From Globodera rostochiensis (lineage: Eukaryota > Nematoda > Chromadorea > Rhabditida > Heteroderidae): DNA of 64,000 nucleotides. The notes under the pieces were generated by a model. That model made no database searches. It saw only the letters and a list, made by a program, of their open reading frames with translations, and was not told where the DNA came from. Position numbers and translations under genes: made by a program. Location of the stretch: positions 2,026,288-2,090,287 of the forward strand of contig JAEVLN010000002.1 of assembly GCA_018350325.1 (NCBI GenBank). Direction: 5' to 3'. Positions 11,221-23,491 of this stretch are shown piece by piece (positions within the stretch are counted from its first letter, which is position 1; each line of letters starts with the position of its first letter).

Positions 11221-14200
11221 CCGAAAGGTTGGACTAAAACTTAATTTTTCGAAAACAAAGAAAGGTTCTTTCAGTACTTCAATTATTTTTGGGAAAATAA
11301 TTTTAGGATTTTTAGCTAAATTTGACATTAAAAGAAGCTTTCACAAATTTTCGAAATAATTTAGGAGTTTTACCAAAATTTTACTTTTGAAGAAATAGTA
11401 TTAGAAAATAGAGAGAGAGAGAGACAGACTGTGAAAGTAATTGAGCCAACGAACGCACCCTATCGAAAAATTGTTACTACTTTTTCATAAAGTCCAGAAA
11501 TTGTGCCTTCATTGGCTATTTATAGTCCCTAGTAAGGCTTGGACTCTCCACTAAAGTGGATCAACAAATTTTGGAATTGTCTGAACCGAAAAGTTGGACT
11601 AAAACTTAATTTTCGAAAACATAAGAAAGGTTCTTTCAGTACTTCAATTATTTTTGGGAAATAATTTTAGATTTTTAGCATAAATTTGACATAAAAGAAG
11701 CTTTCACAAATTTTCGAAATAATTTAGGATTTTAACCACAAATTTTACTTTGGAAGAAATAGTATTAGAAAAAGAGAGGGAGAGAGACGGACAGACTGTG
11801 AAGGTAATTGAGCCATACGAACGCACACCCTGATCGAACAATTTGTTCTACTTTTTCATAAAGTTCCAGAAATTGTTGCCTCCATTGGCTATTTATAGTC
11901 CTAGTAGCTTGGACTCTCCACGAAAGTGGATCAACAAATTTGGAATTGTCTGACACGAACGGTTGACTAAAACTTAATTTTTTCGAAAACATAAGAAAGG
12001 TTCTTTCAGTACTTCAATTATTTTGGGAAATAATTTTAGGATTTTTAGCATAAATTTGACATTAAAAGAAGCTTTTCACAAATTTCGAAATAATTTAGGA
12101 GTTTTACCACAAATTTTACTTTTGAAGAAATAGTATTAGAAAAGAGAGAGAGAGAGACAGACTGTGAGAGTAATTGAGCCAACGAACGCACCCTATCGAA
12201 AATTGTTACTACTTTTTCATAAAGTTCCAGAAATTGTTGCCTTCATTGGCTATTTATAGTCCTAGTAAGGCCTTGGACTCTCCACGAAAGTGGATCAACA
12301 AATTTTGGAATTGTCTGACGAAAGGTTGGACTAAACTTAATTTTTCGAAAACATAAGAAAGGTTCTTTCAGTACTTCATTATTTTTGGGAAATAATTTTA
12401 GGATTTTTAGCATAAATTTGACATTAAAAGAAGCTTTCACAAATTTTCGAAATAATTTAGGAGTTTTACCACAAATTTTACTTTTGAAGAAATAGTTTAG
12501 AAAAAGAGGAGAGAGAGACAGACTGTGAGAGTAATTGAGCCAACGAACGCACCCTTCGAACAACTTTTTACTACTTTTTCATAAAGTTCCTAGAAATTGT
12601 TGCCTTCATTGGCTTTTATAGTCCTAGTAAGGTACTTGGACTCTCCACAAAGTGGATCACAACAAATTTTGGATTGTCTGACCAAAAGTTGGACTAAAAC
12701 TTAATTTTTCGAAAACATAAGAAAGGTTCTTTAGTACTTCAATTATTTTGGGAAATAATTTTAGGATTTTTAGCATAAATTTGACATTAAAAAGCTTTCA
12801 CAAATTTTCGAAATAATTTAGGAGTTTTACCACAAATTTACTTTTTGAGAATAGTATTAGAAAAAGAGAGAGAGAGACAGACGTGAGAGTAATTGAGCCA
12901 ACGAACGCACCTATCGAACTCCAAATTTGTTACTACTTTTTCATAACGTTCCAGAAATATTGTTTGCCTCATTTGGCTATTTATAGTCTAGTAAGGCCTT
13001 GGACTCTCCACCAAAGTGGATCAACAATTTTGGAATTGTCTGACCAAAAAGTTGGACTAAAACTTAATTTTTCGAACAACCTCAGAAGGTTCTTTCAGTA
13101 CTTCATTATTTTTGGGACAATAATTTTAGGATTTTTAGCATAAAATGACCTTAAAGAAGCTTTTCCACAAATTTTCGAAATAATTTAGGAGTTTTACCAC
13201 AAATTTACTTTTGAAGAAATAGTATTAGAAAAAGAGAGAGAGAGACAGACTGTGAGAGTAATTAGCCACAACGAACGCACCCTATCGAAAAATTGTTACT
13301 ACTTTTAATAAAAGTTCCAGAATTGTTGCCTTCATTGGCTATTTATAGTCCCTAGTAAGGCCCTTGGACTCTCCACCAAGTGATCAACAAATTTTGGAAT
13401 TGTCTGACCAACAAGTTGGACTAAACTTAATTTTTCGAAACATAAGAAAGGTTCTTTCAGTACTTCAATATTTTTGGGAAATAATTTTAGGATTTTTTAC
13501 ATAAATTTGACATTAAAAGAAGCTTTTCACAAATTTTCGAAATAATTTAGGAGTTTTACACAACTTTTACTTTTGAAGAATAGTATTAGAAAAAGAGAGA
13601 GAGAGAGACAGACTGTGGAGTAATTGAGCCAAACGAACGCACCCTATCCGAAAAATTGTTACTACTTTTTCATAAATTCTAGAAATTGTTGCCTTCATGG
13701 CTATTTATAGTCCTAGTAAGGCCTTGGACTCTCCACAAAGTGGATCAACAAATTTTGGAATTGTCTGACCAAAAGTTGGGACTAAAACTTAATTTTCGAA
13801 AACATAAGAAAGGTTCTTTCAGTACTTCAATTATTTTTGGGAAATAATTTAGGTTTTTTAGCATAAATTTGACATTAAAAGAAGCTTTTCACAAATTTTC
13901 GAATAATTTAGGGTTTTACCACAAATTTTACTTTTGAAGAAATAGTATATTAGAAAAAGAGAGAGAGAGAGCAGACTGTGAGAGTAATTGAGCCACGAAC
14001 GCACCCTATCGAAAAACTTGTTACTACTTTTCATAAAGTTCCAGAAATTGTTGCCTTCATTGGCTATTTATAGTCCTAGTAAGGCCCTTGACTCTCCACG
14101 AAAGTGGATCAACAAATTTTGGAATTGTCTGACCGAAAAGGTTGGACTAAACTTAATTTTTCGAAAACATAAGAAAGGTTCTTCAGTACTTCAATTATTT

Positions 14201-15550
14201 GGGAAATATTTTAGGATTTTACGCATAAATTTGACATTAAAAGAAGCTTTTCACAAATTTTCGAAAAATTTAGGAGTTTTACCACAAAATTTTACGTTGG
14301 AGAAATAGTATTAGAAAACGAGAGAAGAGAGAGACAGACTGTGAAGTAGTAATTGAGCCAACGAACGCACCTATCGAAAATTGTACTACTTTTCATAAAG
14401 TTCCAGAAATTGTTGCCTTCATGGCTATTTATAGTCCTAGTAAGTACTTGGACTCTCCACCAAGTGGATCAACAAATTTGGAATTGTCTGACCGAAAGTT
14501 GGCTTAAACTTAATTTTTCGAAAACATAAGAAAGCTTCTTTCAGTACTTCAATTATTTTTGAAATAATTTTAGGATTTTTAGCATAAATTTGACATTAAA
14601 GAAGCTTTTCACAAATTTTCAAATAATTTAGGAGTTTTACCGACAAATTTACTTTTGAAGAAATAGTATTAGAAAAAGAAGAGAGAGACAGACTGTGAGA
14701 GTAATTGAGCCAACGAACGCACCCTATCGAACACTTTTACTACTTTTTCATAAAGTTCCAGAAATTGTTGCCTTCATTGGCTATTATAGTCCCTAGTAGG
14801 CCTTGGACCTCTCCACCAAAGTGGATCACAAATTTTGGAATTGTCTGACCAAAAAGTGGACTCTAAAACTTAATTTTTCGAAAACATAAGAAAGGTTCTT
14901 TCAGTTACTTCAATTTTTTTGGGAAATAATTTTAGGATTTTTAGCATAAATTTGACATTAAAAGAAGCTTTTCAAAATTTTCGAAATATTTAGGAGTTTT
15001 ACCACAAATTTTACTTGTTGAAGAAATAGTATTGAAAAAGAGAGAGAGAGACAGACTGTTGAGAGTAATTGAGCCAACGAACGCACCCTATCAACACTTT
15101 TTACTACTTTTTCATAAAGTACAGAAATTGTTGCCTTCATTGGCTATTTATGTCCTAGTAAGGCTTGACTCTCCACGAAAGTGGATCCAACAAATTTTGG
15201 AATTTGTCTTGTACCCCCACCGTTGGACTAACAGTAATTTCGAAAACATAAGAAAGGTTTCTTTCAGTACTTCCACTTATTTTGGGAAATAATTTTAGGA
15301 TTTTTAGCATAAATTTGACATTAAAAGAGCTTTTCACAAATTTCGAAATAATTTAGGAGTTTTACCACAAATTTTACTTTTGAAGAATAGTATTAGAAAA
15401 AGAGAGAGAGAGAGAGACAGACTGGTGAGAGTATTGAGCCAACGAAGCACCCTATCGAAAAATTGTTACTACTTTTTCATAAAGTACTAGAACTGTTGCC
15501 CTTCATGGGCTATTTATAGTCCTAGTAAGGCTNNTGGACTCTCCACGAAA
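11221..15550. repeat. Roughly 360-bp satellite array, about 12 copies
   Basis: Each unit contains a GA run, acagactgtgagagtaattg, a block ending ttggctatttatagtcc, gtggatcaacaaattttgg and ggttctttcagtacttc. The GA/acagactgtg landmark recurs near 11427, 11785, 12155, 12518, 12880, 13245, 13603, 13965, 14335, 14690, 15045 and 15415, a period near 360. Units differ mainly by one-base insertions and deletions, which looks more like residual read error than evolved divergence. Confidence 0.93.
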
Positions 15551-15679
15551 AAATTCGGAAATTGTCATAGACAAATATGAAATAGCCATTTTTGACTAAA
15601 TATTTAATGGCTTTTTCAGAAATTGTTTCAGTCAAATTTGAAATAACCATTTTTGACTAAATATTTATTGCTTTCTTTT

Positions 15680-15812
15680 TTTTGCGGCCCCCCACATTTG
15701 CGCCCCCCCATTTGCGCCCCCCACATTTGCGCCCCCCACATTTGCCCCCCCACATTTGCGCCCACATTTGCGCCCCCGCACATTTGCGCCCCCGCACATT
15801 TGCGCCCCCAGA
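15680..15812 (-). repeat. Inverted outlier of the 14-bp minisatellite
   Basis: About nine units of cacatttgcgccccc, the reverse complement of the unit that fills 16273-21306. The short block is in opposite orientation and is separated from the main array by the 37-bp array. Confidence 0.9.
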
Positions 15813-15869
15813 TGGAGAAAAAAAAATTTATTTTCGATAAAATACCTTAATTTGAATTAGCGCAAATTA

Positions 15870-16175
15870 GGCTCAGGTCTAAACCTAAGCTAGCTTAGGC
15901 CTAAGCCTAACGAACCCCAAGACAGGGTGGCTTAGGCCTAAGCCTAACGAAGCCCAAGCCAGGGTGGCTTAGGCCTAAGCCTAACAAACCCCAAACCAGG
16001 GTGGCTTAGGCCTAAGCCTAACGAACCCCAAGCCAGGGCTTAGGCCTAAGCCTAACGAACCCCAAGCCAGGGTGGCTTAGGCCTAAGCCTAACGAACCCC
16101 AAGCCAGGGTGGCTTAGGCCTAAGCCTAACGAACCCCAAGCCAGGGTGGCTTAGGCCTAAGCCTAACGAACCAAC
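15870..16175. repeat. 37-bp tandem repeat (ggcctaagcctaacgaacccc)
   Basis: About eight copies of a unit containing taggcctaagcctaacgaa and ccccaagccagggtggct. Related words (gtaagccaccctggcttgg) occur singly at about 7075-7110 and 34300-34340, so this is a local expansion of a dispersed sequence. Confidence 0.9.
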
Positions 16176-16272
16176 CCCTAAATATGGCAAAATTATGGCA
16201 AGTGTGGAAATATGGCAAGAACTATGGCAAATTTCCAAAATTATGGCATTTGCCATAAAAACAGGGCATTTG

Positions 16273-19200
16273 AGATCCCTGGGCGCAAATGTGGAGGCGC
16301 AAATGTGGGGGCGCAAATGTGGGGGCGCAAATGTGGGGGCGCAAATGTGGGGGGCGCAAATGTGGGGGCGCCAAATGTGGGGGCGCAAATGTGGGGGTGC
16401 AAATGTGGAGGCGCCAAACGGTGGGCGCAAATGTGGGGGCGCAAATGTGGAGGCGCAAATGTGGGGGCGCAAATGTGGAGGCGCGAATTTGGAGGGCGCA
16501 AATGTGGGGGGGGCCAAATGTGGGGGCGCAAATGTGTGGGGCGCAAATGTGGAGGCGCAAATGTGGGGGCGCAAATGGTGGAGGGCGAATTTGAGGGCGC
16601 AAATGTGGGGGCGCAAATGTGGGGGGCGCAAATGTGGAGGCGCATGTGGGGGGCGCAAATGTGGAGGCGCGAATTTGAGGGCGCAAATGTGGGGGGCGCA
16701 AATGTGGGGGCGCAAATGTGGAGGCGCGAATTTGAGGGCGCAAATGTGGGGGCGCAAATGTGGGGGCGCAAATGTGGGGGCGCAAATGTGGAGGCGCAAA
16801 TGTTGGGGGGCGCAAATGTGAGCGCGAATTTGAGGGCGCAAATGTGGGGGGGTCGCAAATGTGGGGGCGCAAATGTGGAGCGCAAATGTGGGGGCGCAAA
16901 TGTGGAGGCGCGCGAATTTGAGGGCGCAATGTGGGGGGGCAATGTGGGGGCGCAAAGTGAGGGCGCAATGTGGAGGCGCAAAATTGTGGAGGCGCAATGT
17001 GGTGGCGCAAATGTGGAGCGCGATTGAGGGCGCAAATGTGGGGGCGCAAATGTGGAGCGCAAATGTGGAGGCGCAAATGTGGGGGCGCAAATGTGGGGGG
17101 CGCAAATGTGGGGGGGCAAATGTGGGGGCGCAAATGTGGGGGGCAAATGTGGGGGGCGCAAATGTGTGGCGCAATGTGGGGGGCGCAATGTGGGGGGGCG
17201 CAAAATTTGGGGCGCAAATGGGGGGGCGGCAAAGTGAGGCGCAAATGTGGGGGCGCAAATGTGGGGGGCGCAAAATGTGGGGGCGCAATGTGAGGCGCAA
17301 ATGTGGAGGCGCCAATGTGGAGGCCAAATGTGGGGGGCAAATGTGGAGGCGGATTAGAGGGCGCAAATGTGGTGGGCGCAATGTGAGGGGGCAAATGTGG
17401 GGGGCGCAAAGTGGGGGCGCAAATGTGGGGGGCGGCAAATGTGGGTGGCGCAAATGTGGGGGGCGCAAAGTGGGGGCGCAAACATGTGGGGGGCGCAAAT
17501 GGGGGGCGCAAATGTGGGGGCGCAAATGGAGGCGGAATTTTGAGGGCGCAAATGTGGGGGGCCGGCAAATGTAGGGAGGCGCAAATGGGAGGCGCAAATG
17601 TGGAGGCGGCGAAAGTTGAGGGCGCAAATGTGGGGGCGCAAATGTGGGAGGCGCGAAATGTGAGGGCGCAAATGTGAGGGCGCAAATGTGGAGGCGCAAA
17701 GGTGGGGCGCAAATGTGGAGGCGCGAATGTGAGGGGCCGCAAATGGTGGGGGCGCAATGTGGAGCGCAAATGTGGAGGCGCAAATGTGTGGGAAGGGCGC
17801 AAATGTGGGGGGCGCAAATGTGGGGGGCGACGAAATGTGGGGGCGCAAATGTGGAAGCCGAGCAAATGTTGGGGGCAAAATGGGGGGGCGCAAATGTGGG
17901 GCGCAAATGTGGAGGCGCGAGTGAGGGGGCGCAAATGTGGGGGCGCAAATGTGGGGGGCCAAATGTGGTGGGGCGGCGCAAATGTGGAGGCGCAAATGTG
18001 GGGCGCAAAATGTGGGAGGGCGCGAAATGTTGGGGGGCGCAAAAATGGGGGCGAAAATGGGGGCGCAAATGTGGGGGCGCAAATGTGGAGGCGCAAATGT
18101 GGAGGCGCAAATGTGGAGCGCAAATGTGGGGGCCGCAAATGTGGAGGCGCAAATTGAGGGCGCAAATGTGGGGGCGCAATGTGGGAGGCGCAAATGTGGA
18201 GGGCGCAAATGTGGAGGCCGCAAATGTGGGGGCGCAAATGTGGGGGAGCAAAAATGTGGGGGGCAAATGTGGGGGCGCAAAAGTGGGGGCGCAAAGGGGC
18301 GCAAAAGTGGGGGCGCAAATGTGGGGGCGCAAATGTGGGGCGCCAAAGTGGGGGGCAAATTGGGGGCCGCAAATGGGGGGCGCAAAATGTGGGGGCTCAA
18401 ATGTGGGGGCGCAATGTGGGAGGCCGCAAAAGTGGGGGCGCAAAAAGTGGGGGCGCACATGTGGGGCGCAAAGGGGGGCGAAAAAGTTGGGGCGCAAATG
18501 TGGGGGCTCAAATGTGGGGGCGCAAAGTGTGGGCGCAAAAGGGGGGCGCAATGTGGGGTCGCAATGGGGGGCGCAAAGTGGGGGCGCAAAGTGGGTGCGC
18601 AACGCAAAAAGTGGGGGCGCAAAGATGGGCGCCAAAAAGGGGGGCGCAATGTGGGGGAGCAAATGTGGGGGCGCACATTGTGGGGGCGCAAATGTGGGGG
18701 CGCAAATGGGGTGGCGCAAATGTGGGGTGTCCGCAAATGTGGGGGCGCACAATGTGGGGGCGCCAAATTGTCGGCGGGCGCAAATGTGGGGGCGCAAATG
18801 TGGGGGCGCAAAATGTGGGGGCGCAATGTGGGGCCGCAAATGTGGGGGCGCAAATGTGGGGGCGCAAATGTGGGGGCGCAAATGTGGGGCGCAAAATGTG
18901 GGGGCGCAAGTGGGGGCGCAAATGTGGGGGGCGCAAATGTGGGGCGCAAATGTGGGCGCAAATTGGGGGCCGCAAATGTGGGGCGCAAAATGTGGGGGCG
19001 CAAGTGGGGGGCGCAAATGTGGGGGGGCGCAAAAGTGGGGGGCGCAAAATGTGGGGGCGCAATGTGGGGGCGCAAAATGTGGGGGGCGCAAAAGTGGGGG
19101 CGCAAATTGGGGGGCGCAAATTGGGGCGCAAATGTGGGGGGCGCAAAAGTGTGGGGGGCGCAAATGTGGGGGGCGCAAATTGGGGGGCGCAAAGTGGGGG

Positions 19201-21306
19201 CGCAAAATGTGGGGGCGCAAAATGTGGGGGCGCAAATGTGGGGCGCAAAAGTGGGGGCGCAAATGTGGGGGGCGCAAAATGTGGGGGCGCAAATGTGGGG
19301 CGCAAAGGGGGGGCGCAAATGTGGGGGCGCAAATGTGGGGGCGCAAATGTGGGGGCGAAATGTGGGGGCGCAAATGTGGAGGCGCGAATTGAGGGCGCAA
19401 ATGTGGAGCGCAAATGTGGAGGCGCAAATGTGGAGGCGCAAATGTGGGGGCGCAAATGTGGAGGCGCAAATGTGGAGGCGCAAATGTGGAGGCGCAAATG
19501 TGGGGGCGCAAATGTGGAGGCGCAAATGTGGAGGCGCAAATGTGGGGGCGCAAATGTGGAGGCGCAAATGTGGAGGCGCCAAATGTGGAGGGCGCAATGT
19601 GGGGGCGCAAATGTGGGGGAGCAAATGTGGGGGGCGCAAATGTGGGGGCGCAAAGTGGAGGCGCAAATGTGGAGGCGCAAATGTGGAGGCGCAAATGTGG
19701 GGGCGCAAATGTGGGCGCAAATGTGGGCGCAAATGTGGGGGGCGCAAATGTGGGGGCGCAAATGTGGAGGCGAAATGTGGAGGCGCAAATGTGGGGCGCA
19801 AATGTGGGGGGCGCAAATGTGGAGGCGCAAAGTGGAGGCGCAAATGTGGAGGCGCAAATGTGGGGGCGCAAATGTGGGGCGCAAATGTGGGGCGCAAATG
19901 TGGGAGGCGCAAATGTGAGGAGGCGCAAATGTGGGAGGCGCAAATGTGGGGCGCAAATGTGGAGGGCGCAAAATGTGGAGGCCGCAAATGTGGAGGCGCA
20001 AATGTGGAGCCCAAATGTGGATGCGCAAATGTGGGGTGCGCAAAATGTGGGGGGCGCACAATGGGGAGCGCAAATGTGGGAGTCGCAAATGTTGGAGGCG
20101 CAAATGTGGAGGCGCAAATGTGGGAGGCGCAAAATGTGGAGGCGCAAATGTGGATGGCGTCAAATGTGGAGGCGCAAATGTGGGAGCGCCAAATGTGGAG
20201 GGCGCAAATGTTGAGGCGCAAATGTGGAGCCAAATGTGGAGGCGGAAATGTGGGAGGCGCAAATGTTGGGGGCCGCAAATGTGGAGGCGCAAATGTGGAG
20301 GGCCAAATGTGGCGGCGCAAAATTGGTGGGGGCGCAAAGGTGGAGTGGCAGCAAATGTTGAGCGCAAAATGGTGGATGCGCAAGATGTGGAGGGCGCGAA
20401 ATGTGGAGGCGCAAATGTGAGGCCGCAATGTGGAGGGCGCAAATGTGGAGGCGCAAATGTGGAGGCGCAAATGTGGAGCGAAATGTTGTGGCCAAATGTG
20501 GGGGCGCAAATGTGGAGGCGCAAATGTGGGGGCGCAAATTGGGGGGCGCAAATGTGGAGGCGCAAATGTGGAGCGCAAATGTGGAGGCGCAAATGTGGGG
20601 GCGCAAATGTGGGGGGCGCAAATGTGGGGGCGCAAATGTGGAGGCGCAAATGTGGAGGCGCAAATGTGGGGGCGCAAATGTGGGGGGCGCAAATGTGGAG
20701 GCGCAAATGTGGAGGCGCAAATGTGGGGGCGCAAATGTGGAGGCGCAAATGTGGAGGCGCAAATGTGGAGGCGCAAATGTGGGGGCGCAAATGTGGAGGC
20801 GCAAATGTGGAGGCGCAAATGTGGGGGCGCAAATGTGGGGGGCGCCAAATGTGGAGGCCCAAATGTGGGGGCGCAAATGTGGGGGGCGCAAATGTGGAGC
20901 GCAAATGTGGAGGCGCAAATGTGGAGGCGCAAATGTGGGGCGCAAATGTGGGGGCGCAATGTGGGGGGCGCAAATGTGGGGGCGCAAATGTGGGGGGCGC
21001 AAATGTGGGGGCGCAATGTGGGGGCGCAAATGTGGGGCGCAAATGTGGGGGCGCAAATGTGGGGGGCGCAAATGTGGGGCGCAAATGTGGGGGGCGCAAA
21101 TGTGGGGGCGCAATGTGGGGGGCGCAAATGTGGGGGGCGCAAATGTGGGGGCGCAAATGTGGAGGCGCAAATGTGGAGGCGCAAATGTGGGGGCGCAAAT
21201 GTGGGGGCGCAAATGTGGGGGGCGCAAATGTGGGGGCGCAAATGTGGGGGGCGCAAATGTGGGGGCGCAAATGTGAGGGGCGCAAATGTGGGGGCGCAAA
21301 TGTGGG
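16273..21306. repeat. 14-bp minisatellite GCGCAAATGTGG(G/A)G, about 360 copies
   Basis: A 5-kb array of cgcaaatgtggggg with a common variant ggagg, and less regular units (aaagtgggg, aaattgggg) concentrated at about 17200-19350. Because 14 is not a multiple of three and neither strand of the unit makes a stop, long frames stay open on both strands (over 1,300 codons on the minus strand, over 800 on the plus) and translate to a 14-residue period such as CGGANVGAQMWGRK. I do not consider these proteins. The G-rich plus strand could form G-quadruplexes. Confidence 0.97.
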
Positions 21307-21357
21307 CTAACCCCACGGATTGGGTGGAGGACGTGGGTTCGAGTCCCACCGGGGCTA
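21304..21357 (+). other. tRNA 3'-half fused to the minisatellite edge
   Basis: A perfect T arm is present: GTGGG (21333-21337), loop TTCGAGT, CCCAC (21345-21349), followed by a CGGGGCT acceptor strand and A57-like discriminator. The loop holds a canonical B box. Upstream, gtggg-ctaa-ccccac could be an anticodon arm and ggattgggtggagg a long variable arm, as in tRNA-Ser or tRNA-Leu. The D arm and 5' acceptor strand are missing; the 14-bp array occupies their place. A truncated tRNA gene or tRNA-derived element. Confidence 0.6.
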
Positions 21358-21359
21358 AC

Positions 21360-23186
21360 ATTTTGCCTATTCTTATTTTTATTTTTAATTTGTAAAATAG
21401 AGCCAAATCTTAGCTGTCCGAGTGATATAAAAATTTTTTATTTCGATTTAAGTTTTAAGTATTTATGATTTTTTTAAATCGACCACTATAAAAAAATGAA
21501 TTTTTTTGAAGAAAATTTGCATTTTAATTAAATTATAGGTGAATAATTTGTGTTTAAATATTATTCATGCGAACAAAATGTTCATAATGTTTTTTAAGAT
21601 TTTCGTTCATTTGAAATGGTGGATCTTCAAAGTCTGGTTCTTCCTCTTCAAAACCAGTTTGTGACAATGTTCGTGTTGTCAACAACTTCAATATCAAATA
21701 ACATAAATAGCTCTCAAAAGATCACTTCGAGGGCTCATCATATGCTTCGTCGTATTATGATTTGTCATGCGACGAATTGAAACAATTTTATGATGTTACG
21801 ATTTCTACATGCGATTTTCATTGTGTTTTCTCGTCGTATCCGATTGTGAAATACGATGCCGTCATATGACGAGATGATGAGAATTGAACCGATCATATGA
21901 TGAACGGGTCGTCATATGATGGGATCATATCGTAATACGACGAGAATTGAAATAGGCCCCTGGAGTAATTGTAAATTTTATTTTAATTTTAATCTTCATA
22001 AATTTTTCACTACTATTAATAAAAGGAGTATTTTACCGAAATACCGATACCGAAAAAAGATAGCCTGGAGGTAAAAAAGAGGACTGATCAATTCTGTGCT
22101 TACAAATAGAACATGACGTTTGGAATATTCCTCTGCTGAAAGGAATAGGAAATTGCCTCCTCTCTCCATTCATTCAACCATAAACCCCCCCCCCTTCATC
22201 AAGGCTTTATCGATTGGGGGAGGCGCATTGTCGGAATGTCCCAGCGAAGGATGAAGCAAAGCAATTTGGCCCCAATGCTCCTCAAATCTGGACATAACAA
22301 CCACATTTTTTTGTTAAAGTACCATAGTCAAAATTTGGTCGATTTTAAACGCGATCTGATTGATGGTTAAAATATTGAGTAAAATCGTTTGATTGGATTG
22401 CTCAATTTATTTGTTTCAATACACACAAGACGCTTGGGTTTCCTTAGCGATGGACGAGGTTGGTTTTTAACGTATTTTGTTTCTAAATTTGAAAGGTTAA
22501 AATTGGCTTGTATTCACATACCTATACATATTATACGAGGCTGAGACTCCAAGATCCGTGTCCGGACTTTTCGACAGAAAGGGATTTTTAACACCAAGCG
22601 GACTTTTCGACAGTACAACGAATTTTAAAAAAGGTTACTGTATGGAGTAACCAAATTTTCTCTGGGTCCCCTTCCCTTCGTATCCCATTTACTGAAACTC
22701 CAACCAATTTTTGGCAAAATATTTTTAAAATTAACTTAAATATGCTTAACTGTCGAAAAGTCCGCGTTGAAAATCCCTTCGAAAAGTCCGCTGACTGTCG
22801 AAAAGTCCTAGCGCCCTCAGATTTGAACAAATTGTATGCAAATGTTGAACCGGGTTCGGGATGAAATGAAAAACTTGTGATGTCTAGAGCTGGGATTTAT
22901 TCCAAAATATGGATTTATTTATAAATTATAAGAAATCATAATACCTAGCTCGGTTCGGTTTGAAACCGACAGCCTTAATCACCACTACGCAACAACCAAA
23001 TTGCGTTCTCTTGCTCAAATCCTATTCTAGGGGTGTTTTTTCCCCCGGTTAGTCCCTGTTCGATTGCGATTTCTGTGTTTCAAAAACCAGGACCTGGATT
23101 CCAAAAACCGGGATTTTCTCGACCGGTCCCGGTCGGGATCCCGGTCCCGACCAACTCTACTTTAGAACCGAAACATTTTTTTTTAG
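21360..23186. other. No gene seen; AT-rich DNA with small repeats
   Basis: It contains a tcatatgacg/cgtcatatga word cluster at about 21730-21950, a short cgaaaagtccg cluster at 22565-22810 with internal inverted symmetry, a tRNA-like copy at 22950-22995 and a ccgggacc-rich repeat at 23030-23160. No exon is supported. Confidence 0.4.
22950..22995 (-). other. tRNA-like sequence
   Basis: The minus strand reads ttgcgtagtggtgatta then ggtttcaaaccgaac, a weak A box and B box at short spacing. Likely a SINE fragment. Confidence 0.35.
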
Positions 23187-23491
23187 AATTACCAGATACT
23201 TAAAGAGATGCATGATCGCCTCCTGAATACCAATCATCATTGGCATTTTATTGTGGGTGGTGCCGGAATTGAACCAAATTGCAAGGCTTTTATGGAAAAA
23301 ATCAGGGAATACTTCACGGAGGCTTCGGTAAATGGTTATGGTTATAGGGTCTTTTAAAGTGCATTTTGTTTTGTCTAGGAATTCTAAATCAACTTTAAAT
23401 TGCTCAAAAATTTTAGGCCCAGCAAAAGGCCGTCTGCATGCTCGTCAGTGACACGGACCCGAATGTGACGGGAATGATCACCTTCAATCTG
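23187..23491 (+). CDS. Exon cassette copy 1: WHFIVGG-type exon plus SOD first exon
   Basis: Exon A1 (23187-23327) has acceptor ttttag and donor TCG|gtaaat and encodes 47 residues including MHDRLLN, HHWHFIVGG and KAFMEKIREYF. The WHxIVG block and its helical surroundings weakly resemble dynein light chain; this is a suggestion only. Exon B1 (23417-23491), acceptor ttttag, donor CTG|gtgcgt, encodes KAVCMLVSDTDPNVTGMITF, the first strand region of a Cu/Zn SOD. Both are phase 0 on both sides and could follow AGHPDL of the exon ending at 5994. A near-identical cassette follows at 25384-27215. After B1 the intron still resembles that after B2 for about 40 bp, but the next SOD exon is absent here. 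Confidence 0.65.

Noticed and set aside
7278..11328. Repeated 73-codon minus-strand frames
   Set aside because: One copy per 130-bp satellite unit, overlapping each other; not independent genes.
7292..15550. CRISPR-like array
   Set aside because: Units are contiguous without variable spacers, and the context is eukaryotic; these are satellites.
16089..21406. Frames of 700-1,350 codons on both strands
   Set aside because: They are translations of the 14-bp minisatellite, with a 14-residue period and no start context, domain or codon bias.
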